DNA from: Trebonia sp963737285
GTDB lineage: Bacteria > Actinomycetota > Actinomycetes > Streptosporangiales > Streptosporangiaceae
Assembly: GCA_963737285.1 (NCBI GenBank)
Contig: CAVTRT010000003.1
Location: 2,976,001 to 3,040,000 of the forward strand
DNA: 64,000 nt
Direction of reading: 5' to 3'
How positions within the stretch are numbered: the stretch's first letter is position 1; each line of letters opens with the position of its first letter. Both the position numbers and the translations under genes were made by a program. The notes under the pieces were generated by a model. That model was not told the DNA's origin, searched no databases, and worked only from the letters and a program-made list of their open reading frames with translations. Positions 27,941 through 37,420 of the stretch are shown here, piece by piece.

Positions 27941-28843
27941 ATGAATACGGTCATGCCAGGTGGCGAACTGCCAGTTCCCGGCCTGGGGGGCGCGCCAGTT
28001 GACGCGATTGTCCTACGCATGATGCTCGGCATCCAGTTGCGCCGCTTCCGTGAGGCCGCTGGCGTCACACCGGAGCAGGCCGGCACCAGGATCCGCGGGT
28101 CCCGCTCCAAGATCAGCCGCATGGAGACCGGCCGGGTAGGATTCAAGATCCGCGATGTCACGGACCTGCTAGCGCTGTATGGCGTGACCGACGAGCACGT
28201 GCGGTCACAGTTCCTCGACCTGACCAGGCAGTCAGCCGAGCCGGACTGGTGGGCCAAGTTCAGCGACGTCCTGCCCGAGTGGTTCGAGACGTACCTGGGA
28301 CTGGAGTCCGCGGCGTCCACGATCCGCAGTTTTGAGATCCAGTTCGTGAACGCCTTGTTCCAGACCGAGGACTACGCGCGGGCCGTGACCATGCTCGGTC
28401 ACCAGGCCGCGCAGCCCGGCGAGATCGAGCACCGGGTAGCCCTGCGGCTCAAGCGCCAGCGCCTGCTCACCAGGCCCAGCCCACCACGGATATGGTCGAT
28501 CATGGACGAGTCGGTGCTGCGCCGGCCGGTGGGCGGCCCGGCGGTGCTGCGCGCCCAGCTCCAGCGCCTCATCGAGCTGGCCGGGATGCCGCAGGTGACC
28601 ATCCAGGTCGTGCCGTTCGTCCGGGCGGGCCACGCCGGCGAGAGCGGGTCGTTCACGTTCTTGCGCTTCGAGGAACGGGCCCTGCCCGACGTGGTCTACA
28701 TCGAGCAGCTCACCAGCGCCATCTACCTGGAGCAGCGCCCGGACGTGGAGCACTACCTGGAGGTCATGGACCAGCTCAGCGCCGAGGCGCTGCCCCCGGC
28801 CATCACTAGGCGCTTCATCGAGCAGGTCGCCCAGGAGACATGA
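27941..28843 (+). CDS. XRE-family regulator with DUF5753 domain
   Basis: A 300-residue protein. N-terminal helix-turn-helix: LGIQLRRFREAAGVTPEQAGTRIRGSRSKISRMETGR (about residues 28-64). The C-terminal DUF5753 domain begins near WFETYLGLESAASTIRSFE and contains TEDYARAV, RQRLLTR and VTIQVVPF. Such regulators in actinomycetes usually pair with a DUF397 protein and act in development or antibiotic control (WhiJ-like), but no DUF397 gene follows here; the lactate-monooxygenase-like gene is next. The ATG at 27941 follows CGGAGCAGTG. Confidence 0.88.
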   Translation: MNTVMPGGELPVPGLGGAPVDAIVLRMMLGIQLRRFREAAGVTPEQAGTRIRGSRSKISRMETGRVGFKIRDVTDLLALYGVTDEHVRSQFLDLTRQSAEPDWWAKFSDVLPEWFETYLGLESAASTIRSFEIQFVNALFQTEDYARAVTMLGHQAAQPGEIEHRVALRLKRQRLLTRPSPPRIWSIMDESVLRRPVGGPAVLRAQLQRLIELAGMPQVTIQVVPFVRAGHAGESGSFTFLRFEERALPDVVYIEQLTSAIYLEQRPDVEHYLEVMDQLSAEALPPAITRRFIEQVAQET

Positions 28844-28870
28844 CAAGCCGGCATAGGTACCATCACGGCC

Positions 28871-30038
28871 ATGGCTGCCTTCGGTGACTTCCAGCTAGAG
28901 ATCTACCTTGCCGGGCTAGGCGGAACGGTGCCCAGCCTGCCGGTGTCGTACGCCGAGCTGGAAGCACGGGCCCAGCACGCGCTGCCGCCGTCGGTCCTGT
29001 CATACGTCGCCGGCGGTGCGGGCGATGAGCACACCCAGCGCGCGAACGTCTCCGCGTTCACCCGGTGGGGGCTGATGCCACGGATGCTGGTCGGGGCGAG
29101 CAAGCGGGACCTGTCGGTGGACCTGTTCGGGCTGCACCTGCCCTCTCCAGTGTTCATGGCCCCGATCGGCGTCATCGGCCTGTGCGCCCAAGACGGGCAC
29201 GGCGACCTCGCGACCGCCTCGGCCGCCGCACGCTGCGGGGTGCCGATGATCGCCTCCACGCTGTCAGCGGACCCTATGGAGGACGTGGTCGCCCAACTGG
29301 GCGATACCCCCGGCTTCTTCCAGCTCTACACGCCCACCGACCGGGAAGCTCGCCGCGAGCCTGGTGCACCGCGCCGAGAAGGCCGGCTTCAAGGGCATCG
29401 TGGTCACCTTGGACACGTGGATCACCGGCTGGCGGCCCCGGGACCTGGCCGCCAGTAACTTCCCCCAACTGCGCGGGCACTGCCTGGCCAACTACTTCAC
29501 CGACCCGGTCTTCCGCTCCCACCTCACGCAGCCGCCTGGCCACGACCTGATGGCGGCTGTGAGCCACTGGGCAGGCATCTTCGGAAACCCGCTGACCTGG
29601 GCTGACCTGCCTTGGCTGCGGTCGCTGACCACGCTGCCGCTGATCCTCAAGGGCATCTGCCACCCCGACGACGCGCGCCGCGCCATCGATCTTGGCGCCG
29701 ATGCCATCTACTGCTCTAACCACGGCGGCCGGCAGGCCAACGGCGGCCTGCCGGCCCTGGACTGCCTGCCCGGCGTCGCCAGCGCGGCTGGCGGAAAGCC
29801 CGTGCTGTTCGACTCCGGCATCCGCTCCGGTGCCGACATCATCAAGGCTCTCGCCCTCGGCGCGACCGCGGTTGGCATCGGCCGCCCCTACGCCTATGGC
29901 CTCGCCCTCGGTGGCGCCGCGGGCATCCACCACGTCCTGCGCTGCCTGCTCGCCGAGGCGGACCTCATCATGGCCGTTGACGGCTACCCCACCCTCGCCG
30001 ACCTTACCCCCGACGTCCTGCGCCCCGTCGCGGCATAG
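28871..30038 (+). pseudogene. Lactate 2-monooxygenase-like FMN alpha-hydroxy-acid oxidase, one-base frameshift
   Basis: FMN-dependent oxidation of L-2-hydroxy acids. The 5' part (28871 to about 29346) gives YVAGGAGDEHTQRANVSAF and PVFMAPIGVIGL, the N-terminal FMN-binding strands. The 3' part in the next frame (from about 29346 to 30038) gives SLVHRAEKAGFKGIVVTLDT, IYCSNHGGRQANGGLPALD with the catalytic HGGR, FDSGIRSGADIIKAL, and IGRPYAYGLALGGAAG, which is closest to lactate monooxygenase. Between them PTDREA-R should read PTDREL-AASL; one extra A at about 29346 explains the break. Repaired length 388, normal for the family. Confidence 0.8.
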
Positions 30039-30104
30039 GCAGGGCCTGTTCCGATGTGCCCGGCGCTGCGTCGCGCGAGGCGCCCGGCTAATGACGACCC
30101 GATG

Positions 30105-33097
30105 TCACAGCGGCACCAGGTCTTGCGGACCATGGGGATCTCCGTACTCAAGCGCGGCAACCCGCATGCGGATGTCGTGCAGTTCAGGGGATCCGAGCTC
30201 GGAGTAAAGGCCCAGCGCACGGAGCCAGTGGTGCCTCGCCAAGGTGATGTCGCCAGTCAATTGCAGGGCGGCCCCCAGGCCGTTGTGCGCGCGAGCCTGC
30301 TCGTACGTATCGCCAATCTGGCTGGCCAGGGCCAGGGCCACGGTGTGCTGGGCGCGGGCCTCGTCCGGCCGCCCGGTGCAGGCCATGATCGAGCCGACGC
30401 CATTGAGGGCCTCAGCTTCACCGGTCCGGTCGCCACTGTCGCGAAATAGGGCCAGGGCCCGCTGGTAGCAGTCCATGGCCTGCTCATAACGCCCCTGCTG
30501 CTCGTAAGCGAGGCCGAGATCCGGTAGTGCGCTGGCCTCGCCGGTGTGGTCGCCGATCTCACGGAACAGTGCCAGGCTCGCTCGTACCAGCTGACGGCCT
30601 CCTCGTGGTTGCCCTGCCGCCCGGCGACCGACCCAAGATTGCCCAGCGCACGGGCCTCACAGGACCGGTCGCCGGTCTCGCGGTAGAAGGCGAGTGCCTG
30701 CCGGTGGCAGCCTGCCGCCTCGTCGTAGCGGCCCTGCCGCTCGTAGACGATGCCGAGGTTGGCCAGTGCGACGGCCTTACCAGTCCGGTCGCCGATCTCG
30801 ACTGACGCTGCCATGGCTTGCCAGTGGTAGCCGACCGCCTGCTGGTAGCGGCCCTGCCGCCAGCTGATGATGCCGAGGTTGGTGAGCGCGGTGGCCTCGG
30901 CGGCGCGGTCGCCGATGAGGCAGGCTGCCTGCCTGGCATGGCCATGCAGGTTGGCAGCGTCCGCGTAGTGCCCGCCAGTCTCAAGGTACCGGTACAGGGT
31001 AGCGGCCAAGCGGGTGGTGTAGCCGGGCGCGCCCTGCATGGCGGCGTGCGCAGCCACGGCCAAGATGGTGGCTCGCTCGGCATCAAGCCAGGCACGGGCC
31101 TGGGCGGCACTGCCCATCTGGGGAGCGGGCGTGCCTGCCGAGGAGACACGGGGCCGGTGGTGCTTCTCGGCTGGGACCAGGACATCCATCGCGCTTGAGG
31201 CGGCGCCGAGGTAGTAGTCGTACAGGCTGGTCAGCGCCGCGTCCTGGGCCGCCTCGCCGTCGTCTGCACCGGCGAGGCGCCTGGCGTAGGCCCGCAGCAG
31301 GTCATGCATCCCGTGCCGCCCGGCGCCCACCGGGTGGACGAGGTGTGCCCGGGCCAGCAGCGCCAGAACATCTCGAGCTTGCGTTATGGTCACGCCGGTC
31401 AGCGCGGCAGCGGCGTAAGCGTCGAAGTCGGGTCCCGGGTGGAGGCCTGCCAGCCGGAACGCGCGCGCCGCCTCGGCCGGCAAATGCCTGTAGGACCAGG
31501 AGAACACGCCGCCAACCGCGGTGCGCCCATCTCCGCCCGCGTCAAGCAGGTCCAGCCGCCGCTGCTCGCCATCCAGCTCGTCGGCTAGCTCCGCGAGGAG
31601 GCTGCCGGGGCTGGCGGCGGCCAGTTCGGCGGCCACCCGCAGCGCCAGGGGTAGCCGCGCGCACTGCCCGGCAAGGTCCTCCGCCGCGCGGGCCTCGGCA
31701 TCGACCCGGTCGCCGATCAGCGTGCGCAGCAGCCCGACTGCGTCCGCTAGCGGCAGGATGTCCAGGTCCAGTCGCCGCGCGCCGTGCCGGGCGACGAGTC
31801 CCGGCAGGGAATCACGGCTGGTCACCACCACGAGGCAGGACGGACAGCCGGGCAGCAGCGGACGAACTTGCTCTACGCTGGCGGCGTTGTCCAGCACCAC
31901 GAGCACCCGCCGCCCGTCCAGCAGGCTGCGGTACGCAGCGGCACGCTCATCCTCCCCGGGAGGGATATCCTGCCCCGCCATGCCGAGCGCCCGCAAGAAT
32001 CCCGCCAGCGCGTCTCCCGGCAGCACAGGCTGGCCGGGGTCATAGCCACGCAGGTTTACGTAGAGCTGGCCATCGGGGAACATGCTGGCCACCCGCCGTC
32101 CCCAGCGAACGGCGAGGGCGGTCTTGCCCACCCCGGCAGTACCCGACACGACGGAAATCACCATGTCCGGTGACTCGGCAGCCAGGCGGTCCAGCTCGGC
32201 CAGCTCATCAGCCCGCCCAGTAAACGCGGCTACGTCCGCCGGCAGCTGCGCCAGCGCCGGCCGCTCCTTCTCCTGGGGCGCCGCCATGAACACGGCCGCC
32301 TCGCCAGCCGCAAAATCCAGGCCAGGATCCGCCGCGAGGATCCGCGCGTGCAACTGCCGCAGCTGCGGGCCTGGCTCGATGCCAAGCTCGCTAGCCAGAA
32401 CGCGACGGGCGTCAGCGAACGCCGCCAGCGCCTCGGCCTGTCGTTCGCTCCGGTACAGCGCGAGCATCAACTGGGCGCTGAACCGCTCCCGCAGCGGATG
32501 CCCGCGCACCAGTTCAACCAGTTGCTGTGCGGCCTCGGCGTGGCGGCCGAGCGCAAGGATGACATCGACATGCTCTTCAATCGCGGCCAGCCGCTGCTCC
32601 TCAAGGCCGGTCCGGATGATCTGCGCCAGCGGGCCGGGAATGCCGGCTAGCGCAGCCCCCTGCCACAGTCGCAGCGCCACGTCGAACGAGGTGGCCGCGC
32701 CAGCCAGGTCACCCGCTGCGCGCGACGCGCGGGCCACGGCCAGCCGCTCGGCGAACACCTGCGCGTCAAGCTGGCCGGGCGCCAGGCTCAGCGTGTACCC
32801 CTGGTTGCTGGCCAGTAGCACCTGACTCGGTGCCCGCTGCGCCCGATCGGGCTCGAGCGCTGCCCGCAGCCTGGCCACGTGGACGTGGAGCGCGTTGACC
32901 GATCTGGACGGCAGCTCCTCGCCCCATATCCCGTCGATTAGCTCATCGCGCGCAACCACGTGGTTCGCACGCACCGCCAGCAATCCCAGCACTGCCCGCC
33001 GCTGCGGTGCCCCAAGCTCGAGCTCCACGTCTCCGCGCCAGGCACGGACCGGCCCAAGCAAGGCCACGCGCAACGGCTGCCCCTCGTTGGCGGTCAC
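30105..33097 (-). pseudogene. AfsR/SARP-type regulator (BTAD, NB-ARC, TPR), one-base frameshift
   Basis: Likely start is GTG 33097 (VTANEGQPLRVALLG) behind GGAAGGTGACAAGG; an ATG at 33130 is in frame. Residues ~5-100 are an OmpR-like DNA-binding domain (GAPQRRAVLGLLAVRANHVV) and ~105-250 the BTAD domain. An NB-ARC ATPase follows with P-loop VSGTAGVGKTAL, Walker B LVVLDNA and VVVTSRDSLPGL. Then a winged-helix stretch and at least six TPRs. The frame breaks inside a TPR at about 30585: WYERA should continue LALFREIGDHTG, which is open in the other frame to 30105 (including DCYQRALALFRDSGDRTGEA). One C added to a CC run restores about 997 residues. Probable activator of secondary metabolism; target unknown. 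Confidence 0.85.
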
Positions 33098-33287
33098 CCT
33101 TGTCACCTTCCAGCCGCGCCCAATCGCCATCTAAAGCTACCGGGCACAGTGAGCGTGCCGTTCAGCCAACGTTAAGAGGACAGCAAGAGGGCCTGAGCGA
33201 CTCTTGTGGTGCCGATCTGGTTTCAGGTTCCCCGATGGATGGGCGGCATGGAGCGATATCAATGCGAAAAGGACAGGAGTTACCAGC

Positions 33288-33689
33288 GTGGGACTGTTTA
33301 AGCAATTGAAGGACGCTAAGGACATGGTCAACGCCGCCCCCGGCATGGTGGCACAGGCGCAGCAGATGGCCGCACAGGCCCAGCAGATGGCCGCGGCTCA
33401 GCAGGCCGCGATGCAGGCCAAGATGGCCCAGAGCGGTGGCGCCCAGGCCGGCGCTGACCCGGCCGGACCCGATTTCGAGCCGATCGCCGATGTCGCCCTC
33501 GACCAGTTCGCCGCAGTGAGCAAGGGGGTCGCCGCGTTCAACTACGACCCGTCAAAGCTGGTACAGGTCGCGGCATCGCACGAAATTGGGGCGCTCGCCT
33601 GGGAGACCGCGTCCCAGGGATGGAATGACCGGATCAAGAGAAACCCCGCCGTCGCGCAGCGCTTTAACCAGCTCTACCGGGCTAGCTGA
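33288..33689 (+). CDS. Small Ala/Gln-rich protein, function unknown (first of a pair)
   Basis: A 133-residue protein starting at GTG 33288 (VGLFKQLKDAKDMVNAAP), after CAGGAGTTACCAGC. Residues ~18-55 are a Met/Gln/Ala-rich helical or coiled-coil stretch with QAQQMAAQAQQMAAAQQ. The C-terminal ~70 residues (FEPIADVALDQFAAVSKGVA, ASQGWNDRIKRNPAVAQRFN) are a compact helical domain. No signal or membrane segment. Its stop is 3 bases before the next gene, whose N-terminus is similar, so they are probably cotranscribed and related. Family not identified. Confidence 0.7.
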   Translation: MGLFKQLKDAKDMVNAAPGMVAQAQQMAAQAQQMAAAQQAAMQAKMAQSGGAQAGADPAGPDFEPIADVALDQFAAVSKGVAAFNYDPSKLVQVAASHEIGALAWETASQGWNDRIKRNPAVAQRFNQLYRAS

Positions 33690-33692
33690 GCC

Positions 33693-34118
33693 GTGGGCGT
33701 CTTCAAGAGCATTCGGGACCTGCAGAAGCAGGCCAAGGAGATCGACAGGAACGCGCCGCCGGTGGGCGAGCGGCTCGCCGCCGCTCAGGAGCGGATGGCC
33801 GTTGTCAACCAGATGATGGCAAGGCAGACGCAGGCGGCCAACGCAGCCGCGCTCGCCGCTACAGGCGCCGACGGGTTCGCGGCGCACTGTCCCGTCATGA
33901 TCACCGGGATGCGGCAGATCGGGACCGTTAACTTCGACCTGCTCGTGGAGTTCGACCTGACGGTGACACCGGAGGGGATGCCACCGTACCCGGCCACGAT
34001 GCAGCAGTCGGTCAGTCAGCTTCAGGTAGGTGAGCTTCGGGTGGGCCGCACCCTGATGGCCGTGATCGACCCGTCGAACCCGGCAGCTATATGGCTGGAT
34101 CTCGGAACCTTGAGATAA
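33693..34118 (+). CDS. Small protein, function unknown (second of a pair)
   Basis: A 141-residue protein from GTG 33693 (MGVFKSIRDLQKQAKEIDRN). The amphipathic N-terminus resembles that of the preceding gene product (VGLFKQLKDAKDM). A helical region (LAAAQERMAVVNQMMARQTQ) leads to a C-terminal beta-rich domain of ~75 residues: GMRQIGTVNFDLLVEFDLTV, then a segment ending VIDPSNPAAIWLDL. The C-terminal part resembles actinobacterial short domains of unknown function. Translational coupling with the upstream gene is likely given the 3-base gap. Confidence 0.7.
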   Translation: MGVFKSIRDLQKQAKEIDRNAPPVGERLAAAQERMAVVNQMMARQTQAANAAALAATGADGFAAHCPVMITGMRQIGTVNFDLLVEFDLTVTPEGMPPYPATMQQSVSQLQVGELRVGRTLMAVIDPSNPAAIWLDLGTLR

Positions 34119-34168
34119 CAAGGTACTGCCAAACAGTCCCGCAAGACGAGCACGGGCAAGGCATCAAC

Positions 34169-34207
34169 GCTGTCGATTGTGCCGCATTTTGCGGCACAAT
34201 CGACAGC
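34169..34207. repeat. Dispersed palindrome, copy 1
   Basis: Perfect 18-bp arms GCTGTCGATTGTGCCGCA (34169-34186) and TGCGGCACAATCGACAGC (34190-34207) with a 3-base loop. It nearly matches the palindrome at 49462-49500. Located 50 bases after the unknown gene pair; it could also terminate that transcript. Confidence 0.8.
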
Positions 34208-34293
34208 AAAAGGTACGCACGGCCCGCCAGTGCCCCGGAATTGCCGTAATATTTGCGACCCACGCGACAGGAGCATCTCACGGTAATTCTGTG

Positions 34294-34461
34294 GTGAATG
34301 AGGTAAGCAGCATTGGGTCATTAGATGCGGGTGCGCTGGACCGAGACAAGCAGCTCGCAGTGGTCAGTCGAGTCACTGGCATCATCAGCGCGGCGACTGG
34401 TCACCCCGGCCTGGCCGCGCGCACCTGGGTGCTGCTGACCGAGGCACCCGAAGGCGGCTAG
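34294..34461 (+). pseudogene. Tautomerase-family C-terminal fragment
   Basis: The 55-residue frame contains DRDKQLAVVSRVTGIISAAT then RTWVLLTEAPEGG, matching the helix and second strand of actinobacterial 4-oxalocrotonate tautomerase-like proteins. The N-terminal strand with the catalytic Pro-1 is absent: upstream codons (VVNEVSSIGSLDAGAL) do not supply it, and the C-terminus stops just before the usual GGWG. It is probably a broken gene; an in-frame GTG exists but has no good ribosome-binding site. Confidence 0.45.
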
Positions 34462-34613
34462 GGCCTGCACTCGGCGCCAGCGCGAAACTGGCTTCACCTT
34501 ATGTCAGAAAATGTACCTGGATCAGGCCGACAAAACGTCACGCAATGGACATATTGGGGTACGAATTCTGACATAAGTCCCATTCGCCGGGCGGTCGCCG
34601 GGCGGTCGCGGGG

Positions 34614-34714
34614 CGGTCACCAGGCAGGCCAGGCAGGCGGGCCAGGCAGGCGGGCCAGGCAGGCGGGCCAGGCAGGCCAGGCAGGGCAGGCGGGCCAGGC
34701 AGGCCAGGCGGGTC
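34614..34714. repeat. Short-unit repeat of GGCCAGGCAGGC type
   Basis: About 100 bases built from irregular 9- and 13-base units (GGCCAGGCAG, GGCGGGCCAGGCA). It lies downstream of the second encapsulin gene's stop codon. The rest of 34462-34800 shows no gene. Confidence 0.75.
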
Positions 34715-34800
34715 AGCTGCCGAGGAGCCTGCGCCGCCGGGACTCGTGGACGCCGAGCACGAGCTGCTCAGCGCCATTGTCCCCCACGGCGGCGGCTCGT

Positions 34801-36204
34801 CTACTGGCTGGTCTCCACGTTGTCAAGGACGCCGAGGGCGCTGGGGACGAGGATGGCGGCGGAGTAGTAGGCGGATACCAGGTAGGACATGATCCCCTTG
34901 TCGTCGGTGCCGCGCAAGCGGACGCTCAGCCCGGGCTCACGCTCGTCCGGGATGCCGGTCTGCCGCAGGCCGATAACTCCGTCGTCCTTCAAGCCGGTGC
35001 GCATCGCGAGAATCGACGTGACGCCGTGGTCGCTGACCGGGATCTTGTCGCAGGGCAGCACCGGCACCCCGCGCCAGGCCATCACCTGCTGGCCGTCGAC
35101 CTGCGTGGTGGGTGGATAGACGCCGCGCCTGCTGCACTCCCGGCCGAACGCGGCGAGCGCCTTCGGGTGCGCGAGGAACAACCTGGTCTTGCGGCGACGG
35201 CACAGCAGCTCATCCACGTCGTCGGGAGTCGGCGGGCCGGAGCGGGTGTGGATGCGCTCGCCGGGCGCGACATTGGCCAGCAGCCCGAACTCCGGGTTGT
35301 TGATCAGCTGCGATTCCTGCTGCTCACGGAGCGCCTCGATAGTGAGCCGGATCTGCTGCTCAACCTGGTCCATAGGGTCGTTGTAGAGGTCGCCAACACG
35401 GGTGTGAATCCGCAGCACGGTCTGGGCGACGGACAGCTCCAGTTCGCTCGGGCTGGTGTCGTAGGCCGCGTGGGTGCCTGGCAGGTCAGGCTCGCCGAAG
35501 TGGCCGGCGGCCAGGGTGATCTCGGCCTCGCCTCGGGAGTTGCGCGGCCGCGACAGGCTGGCGCGGTAGCCGTCGAGATGAGCGCCGAGGCCGGTCCGGA
35601 CAGCGATCTCCGCGACGTGCTGCGCCGACAGCATGAAGACGGTGCAGTCGGTGGCCGCCCTGGCGGTGAACTCCCAGCTCGCGGTCTGCCCGGCCAGGAC
35701 TCGGTCGCCGAAGTAATGGCCGTCGGCCAGCGTGCCCAGCGCCGTCTCGGCGCCGTACTTCGCGACTGCGATCCTGGCGACCTTGCCGTGGGCGATGAGG
35801 CAGACGCGATCGGCGGGCTGCCCGATCGCGGCGAGCACGTCACCGGGCCGGTAGTCGCGGCGCTCCAGGCGGCTGGCCAGCTCGCCGAGCACGCCCTCGT
35901 CGTCGAAGTCACGCAGCGGCGGAAGCGCGCGAAGCCCGCCGGGCAGGACTCGCAGGCCATCACCGGACCCGGTCATGGTGATCAGGCCATCAGGGATGGT
36001 GTGGGTCAGCCGGCGGTTGACCCGGAAGGTCCCGCCGCCCGCCTCCTCCCACGGCAGCACCCGCAGCAGCCAGCGGGGAGTGATGCCCTGCATCTGCGGG
36101 CGGGTCTTGGTGGTGGTGGCCAGCTTCCGCGCCGCCGGGGGGGCGAGGCTCAGCAGGCCGCTGGTCGCAGCAGGGGGGACGGTCCGTTCGGTATGGGTTG
36201 ACAT
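34801..36204 (-). CDS. Family 2B encapsulin shell protein, second paralogue
   Basis: HK97-fold nanocompartment shell protein of the group with an inserted cyclic-nucleotide-binding-like domain. 467 residues. The N-terminal arm and first HK97 part include ARKLATTTKTRPQMQGITPR and WLLRVLPWEEAGGGTFRVNR. Residues ~100-215 are the CRP-like insertion (YRPGDVLAAIGQPADRVCLI, YFGDRVLAGQTASWEFTAR). Shell sequence resumes with SPSELELSVAQTVLRIHTRV, the long helix QVEQQIRLTIEALREQQESQ, the conserved RIHTRSGPPTPDDVDEL, and the C-terminal KGIMSYLVSAYYSAAILVPS. ATG at 36204 after AAGGAAGACAA, 15 bases from the stop of the 2-MIB synthase gene. It is collinear with the first paralogue at 38415-39833. These proteins are often annotated as Crp/Fnr-like regulators, but no DNA-binding domain is present. 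Confidence 0.9.
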   Translation of the reverse strand: MSTHTERTVPPAATSGLLSLAPPAARKLATTTKTRPQMQGITPRWLLRVLPWEEAGGGTFRVNRRLTHTIPDGLITMTGSGDGLRVLPGGLRALPPLRDFDDEGVLGELASRLERRDYRPGDVLAAIGQPADRVCLIAHGKVARIAVAKYGAETALGTLADGHYFGDRVLAGQTASWEFTARAATDCTVFMLSAQHVAEIAVRTGLGAHLDGYRASLSRPRNSRGEAEITLAAGHFGEPDLPGTHAAYDTSPSELELSVAQTVLRIHTRVGDLYNDPMDQVEQQIRLTIEALREQQESQLINNPEFGLLANVAPGERIHTRSGPPTPDDVDELLCRRRKTRLFLAHPKALAAFGRECSRRGVYPPTTQVDGQQVMAWRGVPVLPCDKIPVSDHGVTSILAMRTGLKDDGVIGLRQTGIPDEREPGLSVRLRGTDDKGIMSYLVSAYYSAAILVPSALGVLDNVETSQ

Positions 36205-36219
36205 TTGTCTTCCTTGCTG

Positions 36220-36948
36220 TTATTGATAGCGGCCGGTGGAACCATGCCATTCGAGGCAGCCCGCCATCCACGCCTGGGCGCCGCGCAGGAAGCGCTGCAG
36301 CGGGACGGACGCGACGACGGACAGCTCGCGCTGGCTGGCCTCGAAGCTTCGGACGAAGTCGTTGTGCAACTCGACGGTGCGCTCGGTCGCCTCCCGGAGC
36401 GTGACCTTGTCCTCGGCGGCGATCAGCAGCACCACGTTGGAGTCCGGGAGCTCATCGGCTGCCTCGCGTTCCGCTGAGTGCAGGTCGTTGACGATGACGG
36501 ACGCGGTGCCCGCCTGCATGAGCGCCCGATGGAAGGTCCGCTCGTCGAACAAGCTGGACGACAGCTCGTAGCCGCCCACGACGTCAACGAGCGTCATGGA
36601 CGTGTAGAAGCTGTCGTGCTGCCGGGCCGCGAGGTAGCGCCAGACGGCGGGCAGCTCACCCAGGTACCGCCAGGCCGCGTAGGCGGTCCAGCTCACGTAC
36701 ATCTGAGCCGTGGCGTTGCACACCCGCATGAGCTGAGCCGCGGTGGCATGCCTGCTCACGTGCTCGCGGGCGGAGCGCAGCGCGACCAGGACCGGGTCGG
36801 CGCCGATCGCCTCCTGCAGCTGTCCGGTGTAGCGCCCGGCAGACGGCGGCGGGTCCATCGCTGACATCACGAGGGCCAGCCGTGGCGGACGCCGGTCGGG
36901 GTGGCGCCCAGTGCGCTGTCGTCGGCGTAGTAGTCGTCCGCGGCCCAC
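36220..36948 (-). CDS. 2-Methylisoborneol synthase, 3' part (frameshifted)
   Basis: C-terminal two thirds of the class I terpene cyclase fold. Genuine similarity begins at PPRLALVMSAMDPPPSAGRY; earlier residues from the ATG at 36948 are read out of frame. NDLHSAEREAADE holds the NSE metal-binding triad (N, S at +4, E at +8). VWRYLAARQHDSFYTSMTLVD followed by VGGYELSSSLF matches the 2-MIB synthase active-site helix region, and RFLRGAQAWMAGCLEWHGST is the typical helix near the C-terminus. Joined to the 5' part by one added base near 36890, it gives a 370-residue protein. It ends 15 bases before the second shell gene. Confidence 0.85.
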   Translation of the reverse strand: MGRGRLLRRRQRTGRHPDRRPPRLALVMSAMDPPPSAGRYTGQLQEAIGADPVLVALRSAREHVSRHATAAQLMRVCNATAQMYVSWTAYAAWRYLGELPAVWRYLAARQHDSFYTSMTLVDVVGGYELSSSLFDERTFHRALMQAGTASVIVNDLHSAEREAADELPDSNVVLLIAAEDKVTLREATERTVELHNDFVRSFEASQRELSVVASVPLQRFLRGAQAWMAGCLEWHGSTGRYQ

Positions 36949-37331
36949 CAGGCGGCATTCATCCTGGCGGCAATCAGGAGCATGTCGGGGTCATCGGTGT
37001 CCGCGTGGGTGAGCATGGCGAGCCGGCCGAACCCGGTGTCGCGGAACTCCTCCAGCTGGTCGGCGTAGATCCCGACCCTGGCCGCCCAGGCGACAAGGCG
37101 CTCGTTGACCACCTGACCGAGTTCCTCGTCGACGCGCGCGGTCGCCGGAATGTACAGCGGAGGGTAGGAGCCGTCACCCCACTGCCGTTCTACGTAGGGC
37201 AACGGGAGGAACGCCTCGGCCGAGCGCAGGCCAGGGCGCAGGCTGCCAGGAATGCGCAGCCCGCGGGTACCCAGGCCAGACGGCCCGGCCGGCAGCGTCG
37301 GCAGGCCACCGAGTTCATTGGTCATTGCCAT
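36867..37331 (-). CDS. 2-Methylisoborneol synthase, 5' part (frameshifted)
   Basis: Converts 2-methyl-GPP to the musty odorant 2-methylisoborneol. The ATG at 37331 follows GGCCAGGAAGGAC. The first ~45 residues are Gly/Pro/Leu-rich and look disordered; in Family 2B systems such N-terminal tails direct cargo into the shell. Residues 17-27 read PSGLGTRGLRI. The cyclase domain starts near SYPPLYIPATARVDEELGQV. The metal-binding motif DDYYADD (within AADDYYADDSALG) corresponds to the Asp-rich motif of 2-MIB synthases. After GATPTG the frame goes wrong and stops at 36867. Inserting a G in TPTG-RPPRLALV restores continuity. Confidence 0.88.
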   Translation of the reverse strand: MAMTNELGGLPTLPAGPSGLGTRGLRIPGSLRPGLRSAEAFLPLPYVERQWGDGSYPPLYIPATARVDEELGQVVNERLVAWAARVGIYADQLEEFRDTGFGRLAMLTHADTDDPDMLLIAARMNAAWWAADDYYADDSALGATPTGVRHGWPS

Positions 37332-37420
37332 GTCCTTCCTGGCCAGTCATTGCTGGAGCCGTGCGGGCACCGCTGCCGGTGTCCGCACGGCCGATATCAA
37401 CTCCCGCTAATGGCCGGCTG

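Noticed and set aside
30257..30585. Continuation of the AfsR reading frame past 30585 as a real C-terminus
   Set aside because: The residues become Ser/Pro/Trp-rich without TPR pattern, while the other frame continues regular TPRs to 30105.
36867..36948. Programmed ribosomal frameshift in the 2-MIB synthase
   Set aside because: No slippery heptamer or downstream structure was seen at the junction, and seven other genes in the window show the same one-base defect, so indel error or mutation is simpler.
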